DNA of 32,837 nucleotides from an uncultured Porphyromonadaceae bacterium (GCA_947175425.1 CAMWMR010000029.1:1-32837); one strand, 5' to 3'; shown: positions 13,816 through 23,021, counted from the stretch's first letter. Notes: generated by a model not told the origin, from the sequence alone. Made by a program: numbers and translations.

Positions 13816-14838
13816 ATGAGGAAAATTCACATTATCGCAGCGGCATGTGCTCTTTTTGCCGCAGGTTCGGCAGCGGCCGAACATTTTAAAGTTATCGCTC
13901 CCTTGGGCGAAGATGCCGACGGAGCAATGGCCCGCCTGGTAAACTTCGACACCGGGGCTGCCATCGACAGCGTTCTTGTTGCCGACGGAGCCGCCACTTT
14001 CGAGGGTGAAATTGACGAATCGCTGTTGGGACGTGTAATGGTCGACGGAATGCGTCAGCCGGTTTTTATTCTTGAATCCGGTACAATTTCGTTTGGCCAC
14101 GACGGTGCTTTCGGAACCATGCTTAACGACCAGCTTCGCGAAATGGGCGGAAAACTGAGCGCTCTTGCACCGCTTTACCGTGCCGCCGAAACCGAAGAAG
14201 CCGCGCAGGCTGTTATGGATCAATACAACGCCGTGCTCGACAGTGTTCTCAACGCCAACACCGACAACGCCCTGGGCTATTACGTGTTCCTCAACGGAAG
14301 CGCCTCAAGCATGGATGCGCCGCAGCTCCGCGAAGCTATGCAGAAATATCCGTCGTTTGCCAAATACGAACGTATCAAAAAACTTATTGCAACCGCCGAG
14401 AAGCGCGAAGCCACTCAGCCCGGCAGCAAGTTCATTGATTTTGAAGTTACATATAACGGCGAGACAAAACGACTTAGCGACTATGTGGGCAAAGGCAAGT
14501 ATACTCTCGTGGATTTCTGGGCAAGCTGGTGCGGCCCCTGCATGCGTCAGTTGCCTGTGCTCAAGGATATTTACAACGAGTATCACGACAAGGGTCTCGA
14601 TGTGCTTGGCGTGGCTGTGTGGGACGAACCCGAAGCAACCAAAAAAGCAATTGCCGACCACGGACTGGTGTGGGATACAATTATCGACGCACAAACAATC
14701 CCCACCGATATTTACGGTATACAGGGCATTCCCTGCATAATGCTTTTCGGCCCCGACGGTACAATTCTCAGCCGCGACAAACAGGGCGACGAACTAAAGG
14801 CCGATGTAAAACTCTTTATGGAAGCCGCAAACAAGTAA
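13816..14838 (+). CDS. Exported TlpA-like thioredoxin-domain protein
   Basis: 340-residue predicted periplasmic thiol-disulfide oxidoreductase. A signal peptide (MRKIHIIAAACALFAAGSAAA) leads into an N-terminal beta/helical region (about 22-200) of the DUF4369 type common in Bacteroidetes. The C-terminal AhpC/TSA-thioredoxin domain (about 203-340) carries the redox motif WCGPC at 238-242. The cis-proline is Pro306 in GIQGIPCIML, followed by Cys307, where most relatives carry Thr or another residue. Such proteins reduce or isomerise disulfides of exported proteins. It stands alone between terminators, next to the M6 protease gene, so a link to secreted cargo folding is only a suggestion. No clear TAnnTTTG promoter was found in the short upstream gap. 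Confidence 0.9.
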   Translation: MRKIHIIAAACALFAAGSAAAEHFKVIAPLGEDADGAMARLVNFDTGAAIDSVLVADGAATFEGEIDESLLGRVMVDGMRQPVFILESGTISFGHDGAFGTMLNDQLREMGGKLSALAPLYRAAETEEAAQAVMDQYNAVLDSVLNANTDNALGYYVFLNGSASSMDAPQLREAMQKYPSFAKYERIKKLIATAEKREATQPGSKFIDFEVTYNGETKRLSDYVGKGKYTLVDFWASWCGPCMRQLPVLKDIYNEYHDKGLDVLGVAVWDEPEATKKAIADHGLVWDTIIDAQTIPTDIYGIQGIPCIMLFGPDGTILSRDKQGDELKADVKLFMEAANK

Positions 14839-14847
14839 GGCTTAATT

Positions 14848-14902
14848 CAGTCCATAAAAAAGTCCTGCGATGCAAGTTATCGCAGGACTTTTTTATGGAC
14901 TG
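14848..14902. terminator. Bidirectional terminator (24-bp perfect inverted repeat)
   Basis: Positions 14848-14871 and 14879-14902 are exact reverse complements around a 7-nt loop. The GC core AGTCCTGCGAT/ATCGCAGGACT is flanked by A6 on the left arm and T6 on the right. On either strand the core hairpin is therefore followed by a T6 tract. It serves the converging thioredoxin (+) and M6 protease (-) genes, whose stops lie at 14838 and 14910. Confidence 0.92.
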
Positions 14903-14909
14903 AGTGGAA

Positions 14910-17747
14910 TTAAAGAGCCACTTTGTAGTTTTGTCCGTCGGCTGTTACAATGTACACGCCTTCGCTTAGAGCGGTGAAACGTGCATTGCCTTTGGCGCTT
15001 GCAACAAGGCGACCTGCAATGTCAAAAAGTTCCACGAGACCCTTGGCCCCGTTAACGCTGATAGTGCCGTTGGCGGCGGTGATTGTTATGTCGGAAATAC
15101 CTACTGTATCAACGCTGCCCGACTCGGGAGTGTAGAGCGACTGTTCGGCCGATTCGCCCGAAAGCTCGCCCTCGGCATTGTAAGCCACAACGCTGAAGAA
15201 GTAGTGGTGCAGCGGCTGGAGACCGGTGACTGTAGCGGTGAGAACGTTGCCCATGTCGGCAGCCTTGTAGCCTTCGATGTGAGCGGCCTCGTAATCGCCG
15301 GCATAGTCAACGGAAACGTCGTCGAGGTAAATAGTTCCTGCCGATGCCGATTTTTTGAACACGATGCGTACAGCACGTGCGCCAACAGGCATCTGGGCAT
15401 CGAAATCGGGACCGATACCAACGGTTTCGCCTCCTGCGGCTTCCACAATGTCGTTGACGGTGTGGATGTTCACCCAGGCTCCGGCTTCGTTGAGGATTTC
15501 AATTGAAATGGAATTGCCTTCCACATTGTTGTTTCCGCGATACCAGAAGGATATGGCGTTTACATCGCCGTCGAATTCGGGACTCGCCACCTGGTCGCCG
15601 TTGCTCGACATCTGCAGCGACGGACGGCTTTGTCCGAAGAAGCCCGACAGAGAAGCTGTCTGTGTGCAGTTGGTGTACCAGCCTTCGGGAACAAGCATGT
15701 CGCCGTTACGGGTAAAGTCCACAACGGTGTTTTTGGGTGTGAGCACTTTTTTCTCGTAAACATTCAGCAGATAGCCGGCGGCGTTGGCATGTTCGTTCCA
15801 TGAAGCCACAAAAGAGGTGTGCTGTATGTCGCTTGCAGGATTGAGCACGGGCACTGTCATTGAGAAGTAAGGCTCGGGGGTAGTGACCATAATGCGGTTG
15901 GAATCCTCGCTCTTGCGGTCGCTTTCAACAACTCGTACTACGTAGGAGTATATCGTTTCGGGTTCAAGTCCTGTCACTTCCACGGAAGTTTCGTTAGCCA
16001 CACGCAGCGTTGTAAAAGGTACTAAAGCCTGGTTGGCGCAAATATCGATTTCATAACCGGTGGCTCCGGCACGGGCTTCCCAGTTTGCAGTGAAGCTTAC
16101 GGGAGTAATGTTTGTTGCTTCGAGAGCGTTTACAGGTTCAATGCGGTCGCCTCCGCCTTTGACGCGGAAGTAAATTATTCCGTCCTGTTCACGGATTGTT
16201 GTGATGGGCATATTCACCGGCACGCCAATCCAGGTTGTCATTGCGGGGCGGCTTGTGGACGTGAATTCGGTAACATTGGTAGTTCCGGGGAACGGGTCGC
16301 CGGGCATTGTGGTTGCTGAGGCAACGCCGTCGGCCTCGATTATGTCTACACGCTGGTGGCTTACATCGTTGTTCACGGTGTTGTTAATCCACGCATCGCG
16401 GTCGTAGTCGATGTGCCATATAAGCATGCCGTGGCCGGGGATGTATGTATCCCATCCTACATTCTGGCGGTTCTCGAGCACAAAGAATTCCTCATCCTTG
16501 AGAGTTGGAATAAGGAGAGCCTCGTTGGAACGGATGTCCTTGAGTTCAATGTTCTCGGGACCTGTGAGTTCACGGAAATTGAGCCAGCCGAGGGAGTAGC
16601 GGTCGAATGCGCTCATGTAGGGAGGGGTGTTTCCGTTGTTGAGGTACGGACCGATGTCCATCACTTCGTAGTAGTTGGGAGTGAAAGCACCGGAGCCGTT
16701 GGTGGAATAGAGGTCGGGCAGACCGAGCACGTGGCTGAATTCGTGAACAAAGGTTCCTATACCGGCGCGTACAACACCTGAATTTCCGGTAAGTTCGTTA
16801 GTACAGGCATAATTGCCGAGCTTTACGCCGTGAACTTCCTTTGTTACTCCGTAGAGATTGTATATGTCGGCCGAGTGAGGCCATATGGTCCAGTCGGGGC
16901 CGCCTTCGTTCTGTCCGTATCCTGCGAAGTACACGAATATATTGTCAACGAATCCGTCGCCGTCAACGTCATAGTCGGCAAGGTTCAGCTCGGGTTCATC
17001 GATAATGAGTTGGTCAACGGCATCAATAACCATTTGCCAGGGACGGCAGTCGCGAACGAAAGCACCTTCGGGAGCTCCGTAGTAGTTTTCATTCTGAGGC
17101 AGGGTTATCGGGCCGTATACATTGAAATCGGGTTGATACAGGCCTCCGGAGTTTTCAACGAAATAGTCGCGGGCACTGCCGGTACCGCCGTTATAGTCGT
17201 AGCCGGGTTTGTTGATAAGGTCGTTGAAAGCCTCGTGCGCATTGGGTGTCTGGAATTTGATGTCCTTGAATTGTACCAGCAGTACCAGTCCTTTGGGGCT
17301 TCCTGTGGTGGGATAGTTCGAAATACGGTCGATAGCGGCGATTTTACGTTTGCCGGAAGATTGTTTTTTTGCCTTTTGGGCACGCAGAGCCTGTACTTTG
17401 TTTCGGCTTGCGGTAAGTAGCTGGTTTTTGTCGAGAGTTTCTATGAATCGAAGCTCCTGTTCCGTTCTTTCGGCGGCGTCTTTTGCTATGATGCGCGAGG
17501 GAGCCACGGCGTTTGCGGTACCTGTTGCGTAGCAAAGATTTCCTGCGCCGTCGGGCAACAGTACGTATCCGTCCTGAGACATGTAGTAACCGCCGTTCTC
17601 ATCACCGTGCAGAGTAACGGTAACAATAGAGCCGTCGGCATTTTTGTACTCCATCAGTCCGGGCTTGGCCGGAATTGCAGCGGCGTTCAGGCTTCCGAAC
17701 AGAAGCATTGCCGTTGCGAGTTTGAGATTGCGTAATAATTTAGCCAT
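14910..17747 (-). CDS. M6 family secreted metalloprotease with FnIII domains and T9SS sorting tail
   Basis: 945-residue exported zinc protease (immune inhibitor A-like, family M6). A signal peptide (MAKLLRNLKLATAMLLFGSLNAAA) is followed by a propeptide-like region to about residue 150. The catalytic domain (about 150-560) has the zinc motif HEFSHVLGLPD at 335-345: ligands His335 and His339, catalytic Glu336. A DYDVDGDGFVDN loop at about 258-269 probably binds calcium. The C-terminal half has an FnIII domain (about 572-665), a second segment containing a MAM/cleaved-adhesin-type jelly roll (about 690-865), another FnIII part, and a T9SS tail ending ...LSEGVYIVTADGQNYKVAL. The open frame runs 93 codons upstream into the intergenic region, and those codons have no signal-peptide or family character. 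A TAAATTTG element lies about 73 bp upstream. Expected to act outside the cell on proteins. Confidence 0.92.
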   Translation of the reverse strand: MAKLLRNLKLATAMLLFGSLNAAAIPAKPGLMEYKNADGSIVTVTLHGDENGGYYMSQDGYVLLPDGAGNLCYATGTANAVAPSRIIAKDAAERTEQELRFIETLDKNQLLTASRNKVQALRAQKAKKQSSGKRKIAAIDRISNYPTTGSPKGLVLLVQFKDIKFQTPNAHEAFNDLINKPGYDYNGGTGSARDYFVENSGGLYQPDFNVYGPITLPQNENYYGAPEGAFVRDCRPWQMVIDAVDQLIIDEPELNLADYDVDGDGFVDNIFVYFAGYGQNEGGPDWTIWPHSADIYNLYGVTKEVHGVKLGNYACTNELTGNSGVVRAGIGTFVHEFSHVLGLPDLYSTNGSGAFTPNYYEVMDIGPYLNNGNTPPYMSAFDRYSLGWLNFRELTGPENIELKDIRSNEALLIPTLKDEEFFVLENRQNVGWDTYIPGHGMLIWHIDYDRDAWINNTVNNDVSHQRVDIIEADGVASATTMPGDPFPGTTNVTEFTSTSRPAMTTWIGVPVNMPITTIREQDGIIYFRVKGGGDRIEPVNALEATNITPVSFTANWEARAGATGYEIDICANQALVPFTTLRVANETSVEVTGLEPETIYSYVVRVVESDRKSEDSNRIMVTTPEPYFSMTVPVLNPASDIQHTSFVASWNEHANAAGYLLNVYEKKVLTPKNTVVDFTRNGDMLVPEGWYTNCTQTASLSGFFGQSRPSLQMSSNGDQVASPEFDGDVNAISFWYRGNNNVEGNSISIEILNEAGAWVNIHTVNDIVEAAGGETVGIGPDFDAQMPVGARAVRIVFKKSASAGTIYLDDVSVDYAGDYEAAHIEGYKAADMGNVLTATVTGLQPLHHYFFSVVAYNAEGELSGESAEQSLYTPESGSVDTVGISDITITAANGTISVNGAKGLVELFDIAGRLVASAKGNARFTALSEGVYIVTADGQNYKVAL

Positions 17748-17819
17748 TAGGTTATGGTGATAATGATAATAAAAATTCAGTAAAAATAGTACAACAGATT
17801 GAGGCAATATATTTTGTCG

Positions 17820-17827
17820 CAAATTTA
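17820..17827 (-). promoter_or_regulatory. Putative -7 element for the M6 protease gene
   Basis: Read on the minus strand this is TAAATTTG, an exact TAnnTTTG match. It predicts a leader of about 65 nt before the ATG at 17747. A convincing -33 box at the right distance was not found. Confidence 0.45.
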
Positions 17828-17930
17828 GCGAAGAAAAGCCGAAAAACCGACATTCTGCCACGGTTTTTTTGTTAAAAATACAATTAAGAGCGCAAATGGG
17901 CGCCCAAATGCGATAAAATGAGCCGTTTTC

Positions 17931-17961
17931 TTTGATAATTGGAAAAGAAACAGTAATTTTA
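17931..17961 (+). promoter_or_regulatory. Putative promoter of the 1480-residue T9SS cargo gene
   Basis: TTTG at 17931-17934, 19 bp, then TAATTTTA at 17954-17961 (one mismatch to TAnnTTTG). Initiation near 17968 gives a leader of about 82 nt. The rest of the 302-bp divergent gap (17748-18049) is AT-rich with no gene seen. Confidence 0.5.
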
Positions 17962-18049
17962 CGGCGCAAAAAGGCACCTTGAAAAAGCCTGGTACATTTC
18001 CAATGCTTCACAATAAAATTTCCCAATATTTAATAAACCTTTCAGCTCA

Positions 18050-21000
18050 ATGAAAAAATTTCTAAAGATGCTCGTGCCGGTAACGGCATTGGCGTTTTCT
18101 GCAGCTACTGCGGAAGCCGCCGATATTTACGGTGCGATGTACATGAGTGATGACTGGAGTTCCTCAGGGACGTTCGTGAACAAACGGGCGATCTACTCCT
18201 TTAATCCGGAGAATATGGACGGCTATACCCGTCATACCCCCGAAGGCTCTATCACCGTGTCGAATGGCGGTGCGTATGCCAACGGGTACTACTATTTCCT
18301 TAACGGAACTGCAAGTTACACCGGAGTGAACATGACTTTCAACAAGCTCAACACCAATACATGGGTAGTTGAGGAACAGTCGGGTCACATCGGTAATACC
18401 AAAACTCTTGCCTATGACCTTGCCTATGACTATACCACAGGCAAGATGTATGCGTCATCGTTCAATTTCAACGACAACGACATGCCTTATGTCCTCCGTG
18501 AAGTTGACCTTGAAACAGGTGAATTCAGTGATGTCGCACGTCTTGGAACTGCATATACCGGAATAGTTTTCGATGCCGATGGCCAGCTTTACGGATTTAC
18601 CAAAGCGTCGTCATATCCTCATCCCATCTCACTGCATAAAATTAATAAAACCACAGGCGAAGCCACTAAAATTGGAGAGCTTGGATATAACCAAAAGTCA
18701 AGCGCTTGCGGAGCCGTAATGGATTATTCCACCGGCAAACTTTATTATGCAACACGTACTTTCACTTATGACAGCTACTACCAGGAAACATACAGCGATG
18801 TTCTTCTTGAAGTAGATGTTAAAACCGGCGCTGCCACTGTTGCCGGCCAGCTCGGCTCGGGTGTGCAGTTCACTTCACTGTTCGCTATCGACACTCATCC
18901 TCAAGCGCCTGCAACTCCTGCCGATCTAACCTTTGAGTTCGACCACGGCGACATGAACACAGGCGTGGTAAAATTCACTGCTCCGGCCAAGGATTACTCC
19001 GGCAACCCAATATCAGGAGCGTTGCTGGTGACAATGACTGTCGATGGCAAAAGCACACAAATGCGAACAAATGCAGGTGCTACCTTTACATCCTCGCCAC
19101 TCACTCTTGAAGGAACGGGAATCCATGAGATTTCCGTTGTTCTCATGGACGGAAGCCGCCGCAACAGCCTTCCCGCTAAAATTTCCGTATACTCAGGCGA
19201 AGACCTTCCCGGAAAAGTTACCGATATCAATGTAACAACAACTCCGCGCGGTGAAACCGCCACTATAACATGGGTGCCTGCCGAAACAGGTAAGAACGGA
19301 GGATATGTGGATGTTTCCAAAATGACTTACAAAGTTATTCGTCGTCCCGACATGCTCACTATCGCCGAAGGCCTGACAGAATGCTCGTTCACCGATACCC
19401 CCGACCGCAATATGCTCCTCAGCCAGTACGAGATTGTTGCAGTTACAGAAGTGGGTTCTTCCGAATCGGCATATTCATCCACAATCCGCGTCGGCAAGCC
19501 TTACGTTGTTCCTTATCTCGAAACATTCGACACCGTTACCAGCTACAACGCTTTCACATCTATCGACGTTGATGGTGACGAACGCAACAACGGTGACGCC
19601 GATGACGGCAACGTATGGATGTATCATCCCACCTACCGCGAAGCTATCTGGTGGCTTGCTTACGGCGGAGAACGCCGTTGTGCAAACGACTGGCTCATTT
19701 CGCCCACTATCGAATTCCAGCCCGGACATGTGTACCGCATCGACTGTGACATTCACGGTTATACCGGCGATTACGACTGGATTTCCTCCACTTTCCGCAT
19801 TGCTCTTGGTTCGGAACCTACTGCCGAAGCCATGACCAACGAAATTTTCAGCCGCTCGTATACCGGTTCAATCCGCACTCATGCAAGCTCTCTCTTCCAG
19901 CCAAAAGAAGGCGACTGCCGTGTAGGTTTCTATGTTTGGAACAATGGTTACGACCATATGGGTCTCGACAATATCTACATCCGCTATTACGGACCTTCCA
20001 CAATCCCCGCCGCTTGTACTCAGCTCAAAGGCGAGAAGCAGGACGACAAAGTGGCTATCACATTCCACACTCCCTCAGTTACTGTTGTAGGCGACAAACT
20101 CACCTCTCTCAAAACTGCTTATGTTTACCGTGCCGCCGATGAGGCTCTCGTTGCCAAAATGGACAACCCCGCCATTGACAGCGATGTTACTCTCTACGAC
20201 AACAAACCCGTATTCGGTGTTAACAACTACATTATTGTTGTAGAAAATGAATCGGGCGAAGGTATGGAAGCATATCTCTCGGTAAATACTTGTCCCGACG
20301 TTCCCGTAGACGTTCAGAATGTTACTGTCCAGGCTCAGAACCGTGGTATGGACGCAATGTTAAGCTGGACATATCCCTCCGATATGAAGGGCGCGAACGG
20401 CGAAGTCATCGACCCCTCCGAACTAAGCTACTCGGTGTTGCGTGGTACCAATATCTACAACCTGGTTGAAATTGCTTCCGGTATAAAAGATACCAAATAT
20501 CTGGATGCCGATGTTACATCTTCTTTCTCTGCTCGTCAGGAACTGTTGGTGTACAGTGTGGTTGCTGAAACCGCCGGTGGTGTGTCAAAAGGAACTACCG
20601 CTGAAATTCTGATGGGTATTCCCTACGAGCTCCCCATTTCCGAAGGTTTCACCAACGACGGCATACGTCCTTGGCAGAACATTAATGGAAACAATGCATC
20701 CTGGAGCCAGGCTACTACAGGTTATGATCCTCGTGCCGAAAGCTTCGACGGCGACGGATATCTCATTACTTTCAGCCCGAGCTTCGACAACCGTGTAGGT
20801 TCTTGCGATTATGCTTCAGCTTATGTAAACCTCAGCGGTATGATCAACCCCTACATCACTTTTGCTGTATATCACGAAGATATCGATAACCTTGACGGTG
20901 CTTCTGTTCAGGCAGGTGTGATTGCCGCCGTGGATGGCATTGCCGGACAGGTTGAACTTATCGGTTCGCCCATTCCCGCACGTGGTGAAAAAGGATGGAA

Positions 21001-22492
21001 AGAATATACTGTAAGCCTCGACAAATATGCTGCATACGACCGCGTACGAATCGTATTCCGTGGTATAGGATACAAACGTAACGGTCACATTCATGTCGAT
21101 AAACTTTACGTTGGCGGTGAGAAACCCGATTATGATGTGCGCATGACTGCACTGTCCGGTCCCTCCAACGCTGTTATGGGACGTTCAAACATTTACACCG
21201 CCTATGTAGAAAACAGCGGTAAGAACGCTCAGGATAACTGCTCCGTAGAATTCTACGTTAACGGTGAAAAAGCTTATTCCAAGTCAATTTCGCTTGCCGT
21301 TGGAGCTATGGAGGAAGTTACATTCGATTACAAGCCTGAACTCAATAACGACGAATACTCTGTTGCGCTTGTTGCTCAAGTTGTTTCCGATAAGGACGAT
21401 AACGCAAACAACAACGATGCTTCAATGAACATTAAGGCAAACTGCCCCATTCTTCCCTACGTTTCGGAAATCAGCGCAAAAGTTATTGAAGACAAACACG
21501 TACAGCTCTCCTGGAACGAAGCCGATTCATATCCTCAGTCGGCAAGCGTTGTCGATAATCTTGAGTCTTATCCCGCATTCTCAATCACCGGTGCCGGCGA
21601 CTGGAAGTTTGTGGACAAGGACGGCCTCGTAACTCTTCCCGGTATCAGCAGCTCCACAGGTAATACATATACCTGGACTAATTCGGGACAGCCTCAGGCA
21701 TACATCGTGTTCAACCCTGCCACTGCAGGTATTACCGACCTTTGCACCGCTCGTTCAGGCAACCTCTGCTTTGTAAGCTTCGCAACAACAACCCAGAACG
21801 ATGACTGGCTCATTTCTCCGATGCTCTCAGGTACCAAGCAGACCGTGGTATTCTATGCCCGCTGTCTGTATGCAGCCGCCGGCCCCGATGAAAAATTCGA
21901 ATTCTGGTACTCCACTTCCGGTAATAATGTCGAAGACTTCACCAAAATGGGAGTTGCTCAGACTGTAGGAACCGATACATGGCGTCGCTATTCATTCGAT
22001 CTGCCCGCAGGTGCTCGCTATTTCGCAGTTCGTTGCGTTTCTCAGAACCAGTGGGGTCTCATGCTCGACGATTTCGAATACACTCCCGCTCAGGGCTCCG
22101 TTGAACTCTACGGTTACAATGTTTACCGCGACGACGAGCTCATCGCCCAGGAAGTGCCCATGACTTCGCACCTCGATGAAAATGTTGACCTCTCTAACGA
22201 ACGCAGCTACCACGTAAGCGTAGTTTACGAAGAAGGCGAATCAATCTTCTCCAAAAAAGCGGTTGTTGACCTCAGCGGAGTGGACTATGTTGAAGCCGCT
22301 CAGGTTAGCGTATTCACCCAGGACGGATGCATCAATGTTCTCGGTGCTCAGGATCAGTATCTGGCTGTTTACAGCACCGACGGCCGCACTCTGTACGGAT
22401 TCGTTGCCACTGCCTCCGAAAAACTTGATGTCGCTCCCGGCATCTACCTCGTTGCTGTTGGCAATACAACCTACAAAGTTATCGTTAAGTAA
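18050..22492 (+). CDS. Very large modular secreted protein (propeller, FnIII, jelly-roll, CARDB-like) with T9SS sorting tail
   Basis: 1480 residues. The signal peptide is at about 1-24 (MKKFLKMLVPVTALAFSAATAEA). Residues about 25-285 show a repeating pattern of Y-x-(F/Y)-x-x-(D/N)-x-x-T-G strands (LREVDLETGEFSDV, LHKINKTTGEATKI, LLEVDVKTGAATVA) that looks like a beta-propeller. Then come alternating FnIII and cleaved-adhesin/choice-of-anchor-J-type jelly-roll modules. The first FnIII is about 387-483, with its jelly roll 485-655; a second pair is about 655-1045; a CARDB-like Ig domain is about 1050-1135; a third FnIII/jelly-roll set is about 1140-1400. The last 65 residues form a T9SS tail (LAVYSTDGRTLYG...PGIYLVAVGNTTYKVIVK-type). 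No catalytic motif was recognised, so adhesion or ligand binding is the likeliest role. It is divergent from the M6 protease gene. Confidence 0.85.
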   Translation: MKKFLKMLVPVTALAFSAATAEAADIYGAMYMSDDWSSSGTFVNKRAIYSFNPENMDGYTRHTPEGSITVSNGGAYANGYYYFLNGTASYTGVNMTFNKLNTNTWVVEEQSGHIGNTKTLAYDLAYDYTTGKMYASSFNFNDNDMPYVLREVDLETGEFSDVARLGTAYTGIVFDADGQLYGFTKASSYPHPISLHKINKTTGEATKIGELGYNQKSSACGAVMDYSTGKLYYATRTFTYDSYYQETYSDVLLEVDVKTGAATVAGQLGSGVQFTSLFAIDTHPQAPATPADLTFEFDHGDMNTGVVKFTAPAKDYSGNPISGALLVTMTVDGKSTQMRTNAGATFTSSPLTLEGTGIHEISVVLMDGSRRNSLPAKISVYSGEDLPGKVTDINVTTTPRGETATITWVPAETGKNGGYVDVSKMTYKVIRRPDMLTIAEGLTECSFTDTPDRNMLLSQYEIVAVTEVGSSESAYSSTIRVGKPYVVPYLETFDTVTSYNAFTSIDVDGDERNNGDADDGNVWMYHPTYREAIWWLAYGGERRCANDWLISPTIEFQPGHVYRIDCDIHGYTGDYDWISSTFRIALGSEPTAEAMTNEIFSRSYTGSIRTHASSLFQPKEGDCRVGFYVWNNGYDHMGLDNIYIRYYGPSTIPAACTQLKGEKQDDKVAITFHTPSVTVVGDKLTSLKTAYVYRAADEALVAKMDNPAIDSDVTLYDNKPVFGVNNYIIVVENESGEGMEAYLSVNTCPDVPVDVQNVTVQAQNRGMDAMLSWTYPSDMKGANGEVIDPSELSYSVLRGTNIYNLVEIASGIKDTKYLDADVTSSFSARQELLVYSVVAETAGGVSKGTTAEILMGIPYELPISEGFTNDGIRPWQNINGNNASWSQATTGYDPRAESFDGDGYLITFSPSFDNRVGSCDYASAYVNLSGMINPYITFAVYHEDIDNLDGASVQAGVIAAVDGIAGQVELIGSPIPARGEKGWKEYTVSLDKYAAYDRVRIVFRGIGYKRNGHIHVDKLYVGGEKPDYDVRMTALSGPSNAVMGRSNIYTAYVENSGKNAQDNCSVEFYVNGEKAYSKSISLAVGAMEEVTFDYKPELNNDEYSVALVAQVVSDKDDNANNNDASMNIKANCPILPYVSEISAKVIEDKHVQLSWNEADSYPQSASVVDNLESYPAFSITGAGDWKFVDKDGLVTLPGISSSTGNTYTWTNSGQPQAYIVFNPATAGITDLCTARSGNLCFVSFATTTQNDDWLISPMLSGTKQTVVFYARCLYAAAGPDEKFEFWYSTSGNNVEDFTKMGVAQTVGTDTWRRYSFDLPAGARYFAVRCVSQNQWGLMLDDFEYTPAQGSVELYGYNVYRDDELIAQEVPMTSHLDENVDLSNERSYHVSVVYEEGESIFSKKAVVDLSGVDYVEAAQVSVFTQDGCINVLGAQDQYLAVYSTDGRTLYGFVATASEKLDVAPGIYLVAVGNTTYKVIVK

Positions 22493-22517
22493 TAACCGAG
22501 TATAATACTTTTTTCAG

Positions 22518-22549
22518 GCTCCCCGGCGCATCGTCGGGGAGCTTTTTTT
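22518..22549 (+). terminator. Rho-independent terminator after the large T9SS cargo gene
   Basis: An 11-bp stem (22518-22528 with 22532-22542, GCTCCCCGGCG/CGTCGGGGAGC, one G-U pair, 3-nt loop) is followed by seven T residues. It lies 26 nt after the stop and just touches the 3' end of the convergent DUF6808 gene. Confidence 0.9.
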
Positions 22550-23021
22550 ATAGTATGCGGAAGCTCACGCCAATGCCTATATAAGGCTGTACGCCGCGCG
22601 GTGTAAGGCCGACACCTCCCTGCACACCCACACTCCACCGTTTTCCATTGCCGGCTGCAGGCACAGTAGTGTAGTTAACCGTGTGGGTGCGATAAATGGA
22701 AATACTGTCGAGCCTTGCCTCAAAGCCGCTCACAACAGCACGGTAATCATTACCCTCGTAAACAGTTTCACTCCTTGGTACGACAACACACACCGAATCC
22801 GGCAATGACGCACAAGTGCTGTCGGCGCTTGCAAGAGCAAGCCGGCGTACAGGCCGCTCCACGGTATCACGCACATAGTGCACCACGGGACGAACAACGG
22901 TAACGGTATCCCTCGTAGTTACAATGCAGGTTGTCACGCGCGGACTTCGTGTAAATATTGCCGTCGCATATCCGCCGGCGAATGCCGCCAGTACGGCCAC
23001 GGTTATTTTAAAGCGTCGCAT
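22548..23021 (-). CDS. DUF6808-type small membrane-anchored protein (phage lysis-module-like)
   Basis: 157-residue protein with a short N-terminal hydrophobic segment (FKITVAVLAAFAGGYATAIF) that could be a signal anchor. A periplasmic-type stretch rich in V, T, R and D follows (TTRDTVTVVRPVVHYVRDTVERPVRR), then a small beta-rich end (RWSVGVQGGVGLTPRGVQPYIGIGVSFRIL) that resembles an outer-membrane beta-hairpin. This layout fits the DUF6808 family, common in Bacteroides phages and prophage remnants next to an endolysin. A spanin- or holin-like role there is a guess, not established. Its start overlaps the amidase gene by 14 nt, so the two are translationally linked. No other phage genes surround it. 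Confidence 0.7.
   Translation of the reverse strand: MRRFKITVAVLAAFAGGYATAIFTRSPRVTTCIVTTRDTVTVVRPVVHYVRDTVERPVRRLALASADSTCASLPDSVCVVVPRSETVYEGNDYRAVVSGFEARLDSISIYRTHTVNYTTVPAAGNGKRWSVGVQGGVGLTPRGVQPYIGIGVSFRIL

Noticed and set aside
17748-18026. N-terminal extension of the M6 protease frame
   Set aside because: The extra 93 codons cross AT-rich intergenic DNA with promoter motifs, and the signal peptide begins at 17747.
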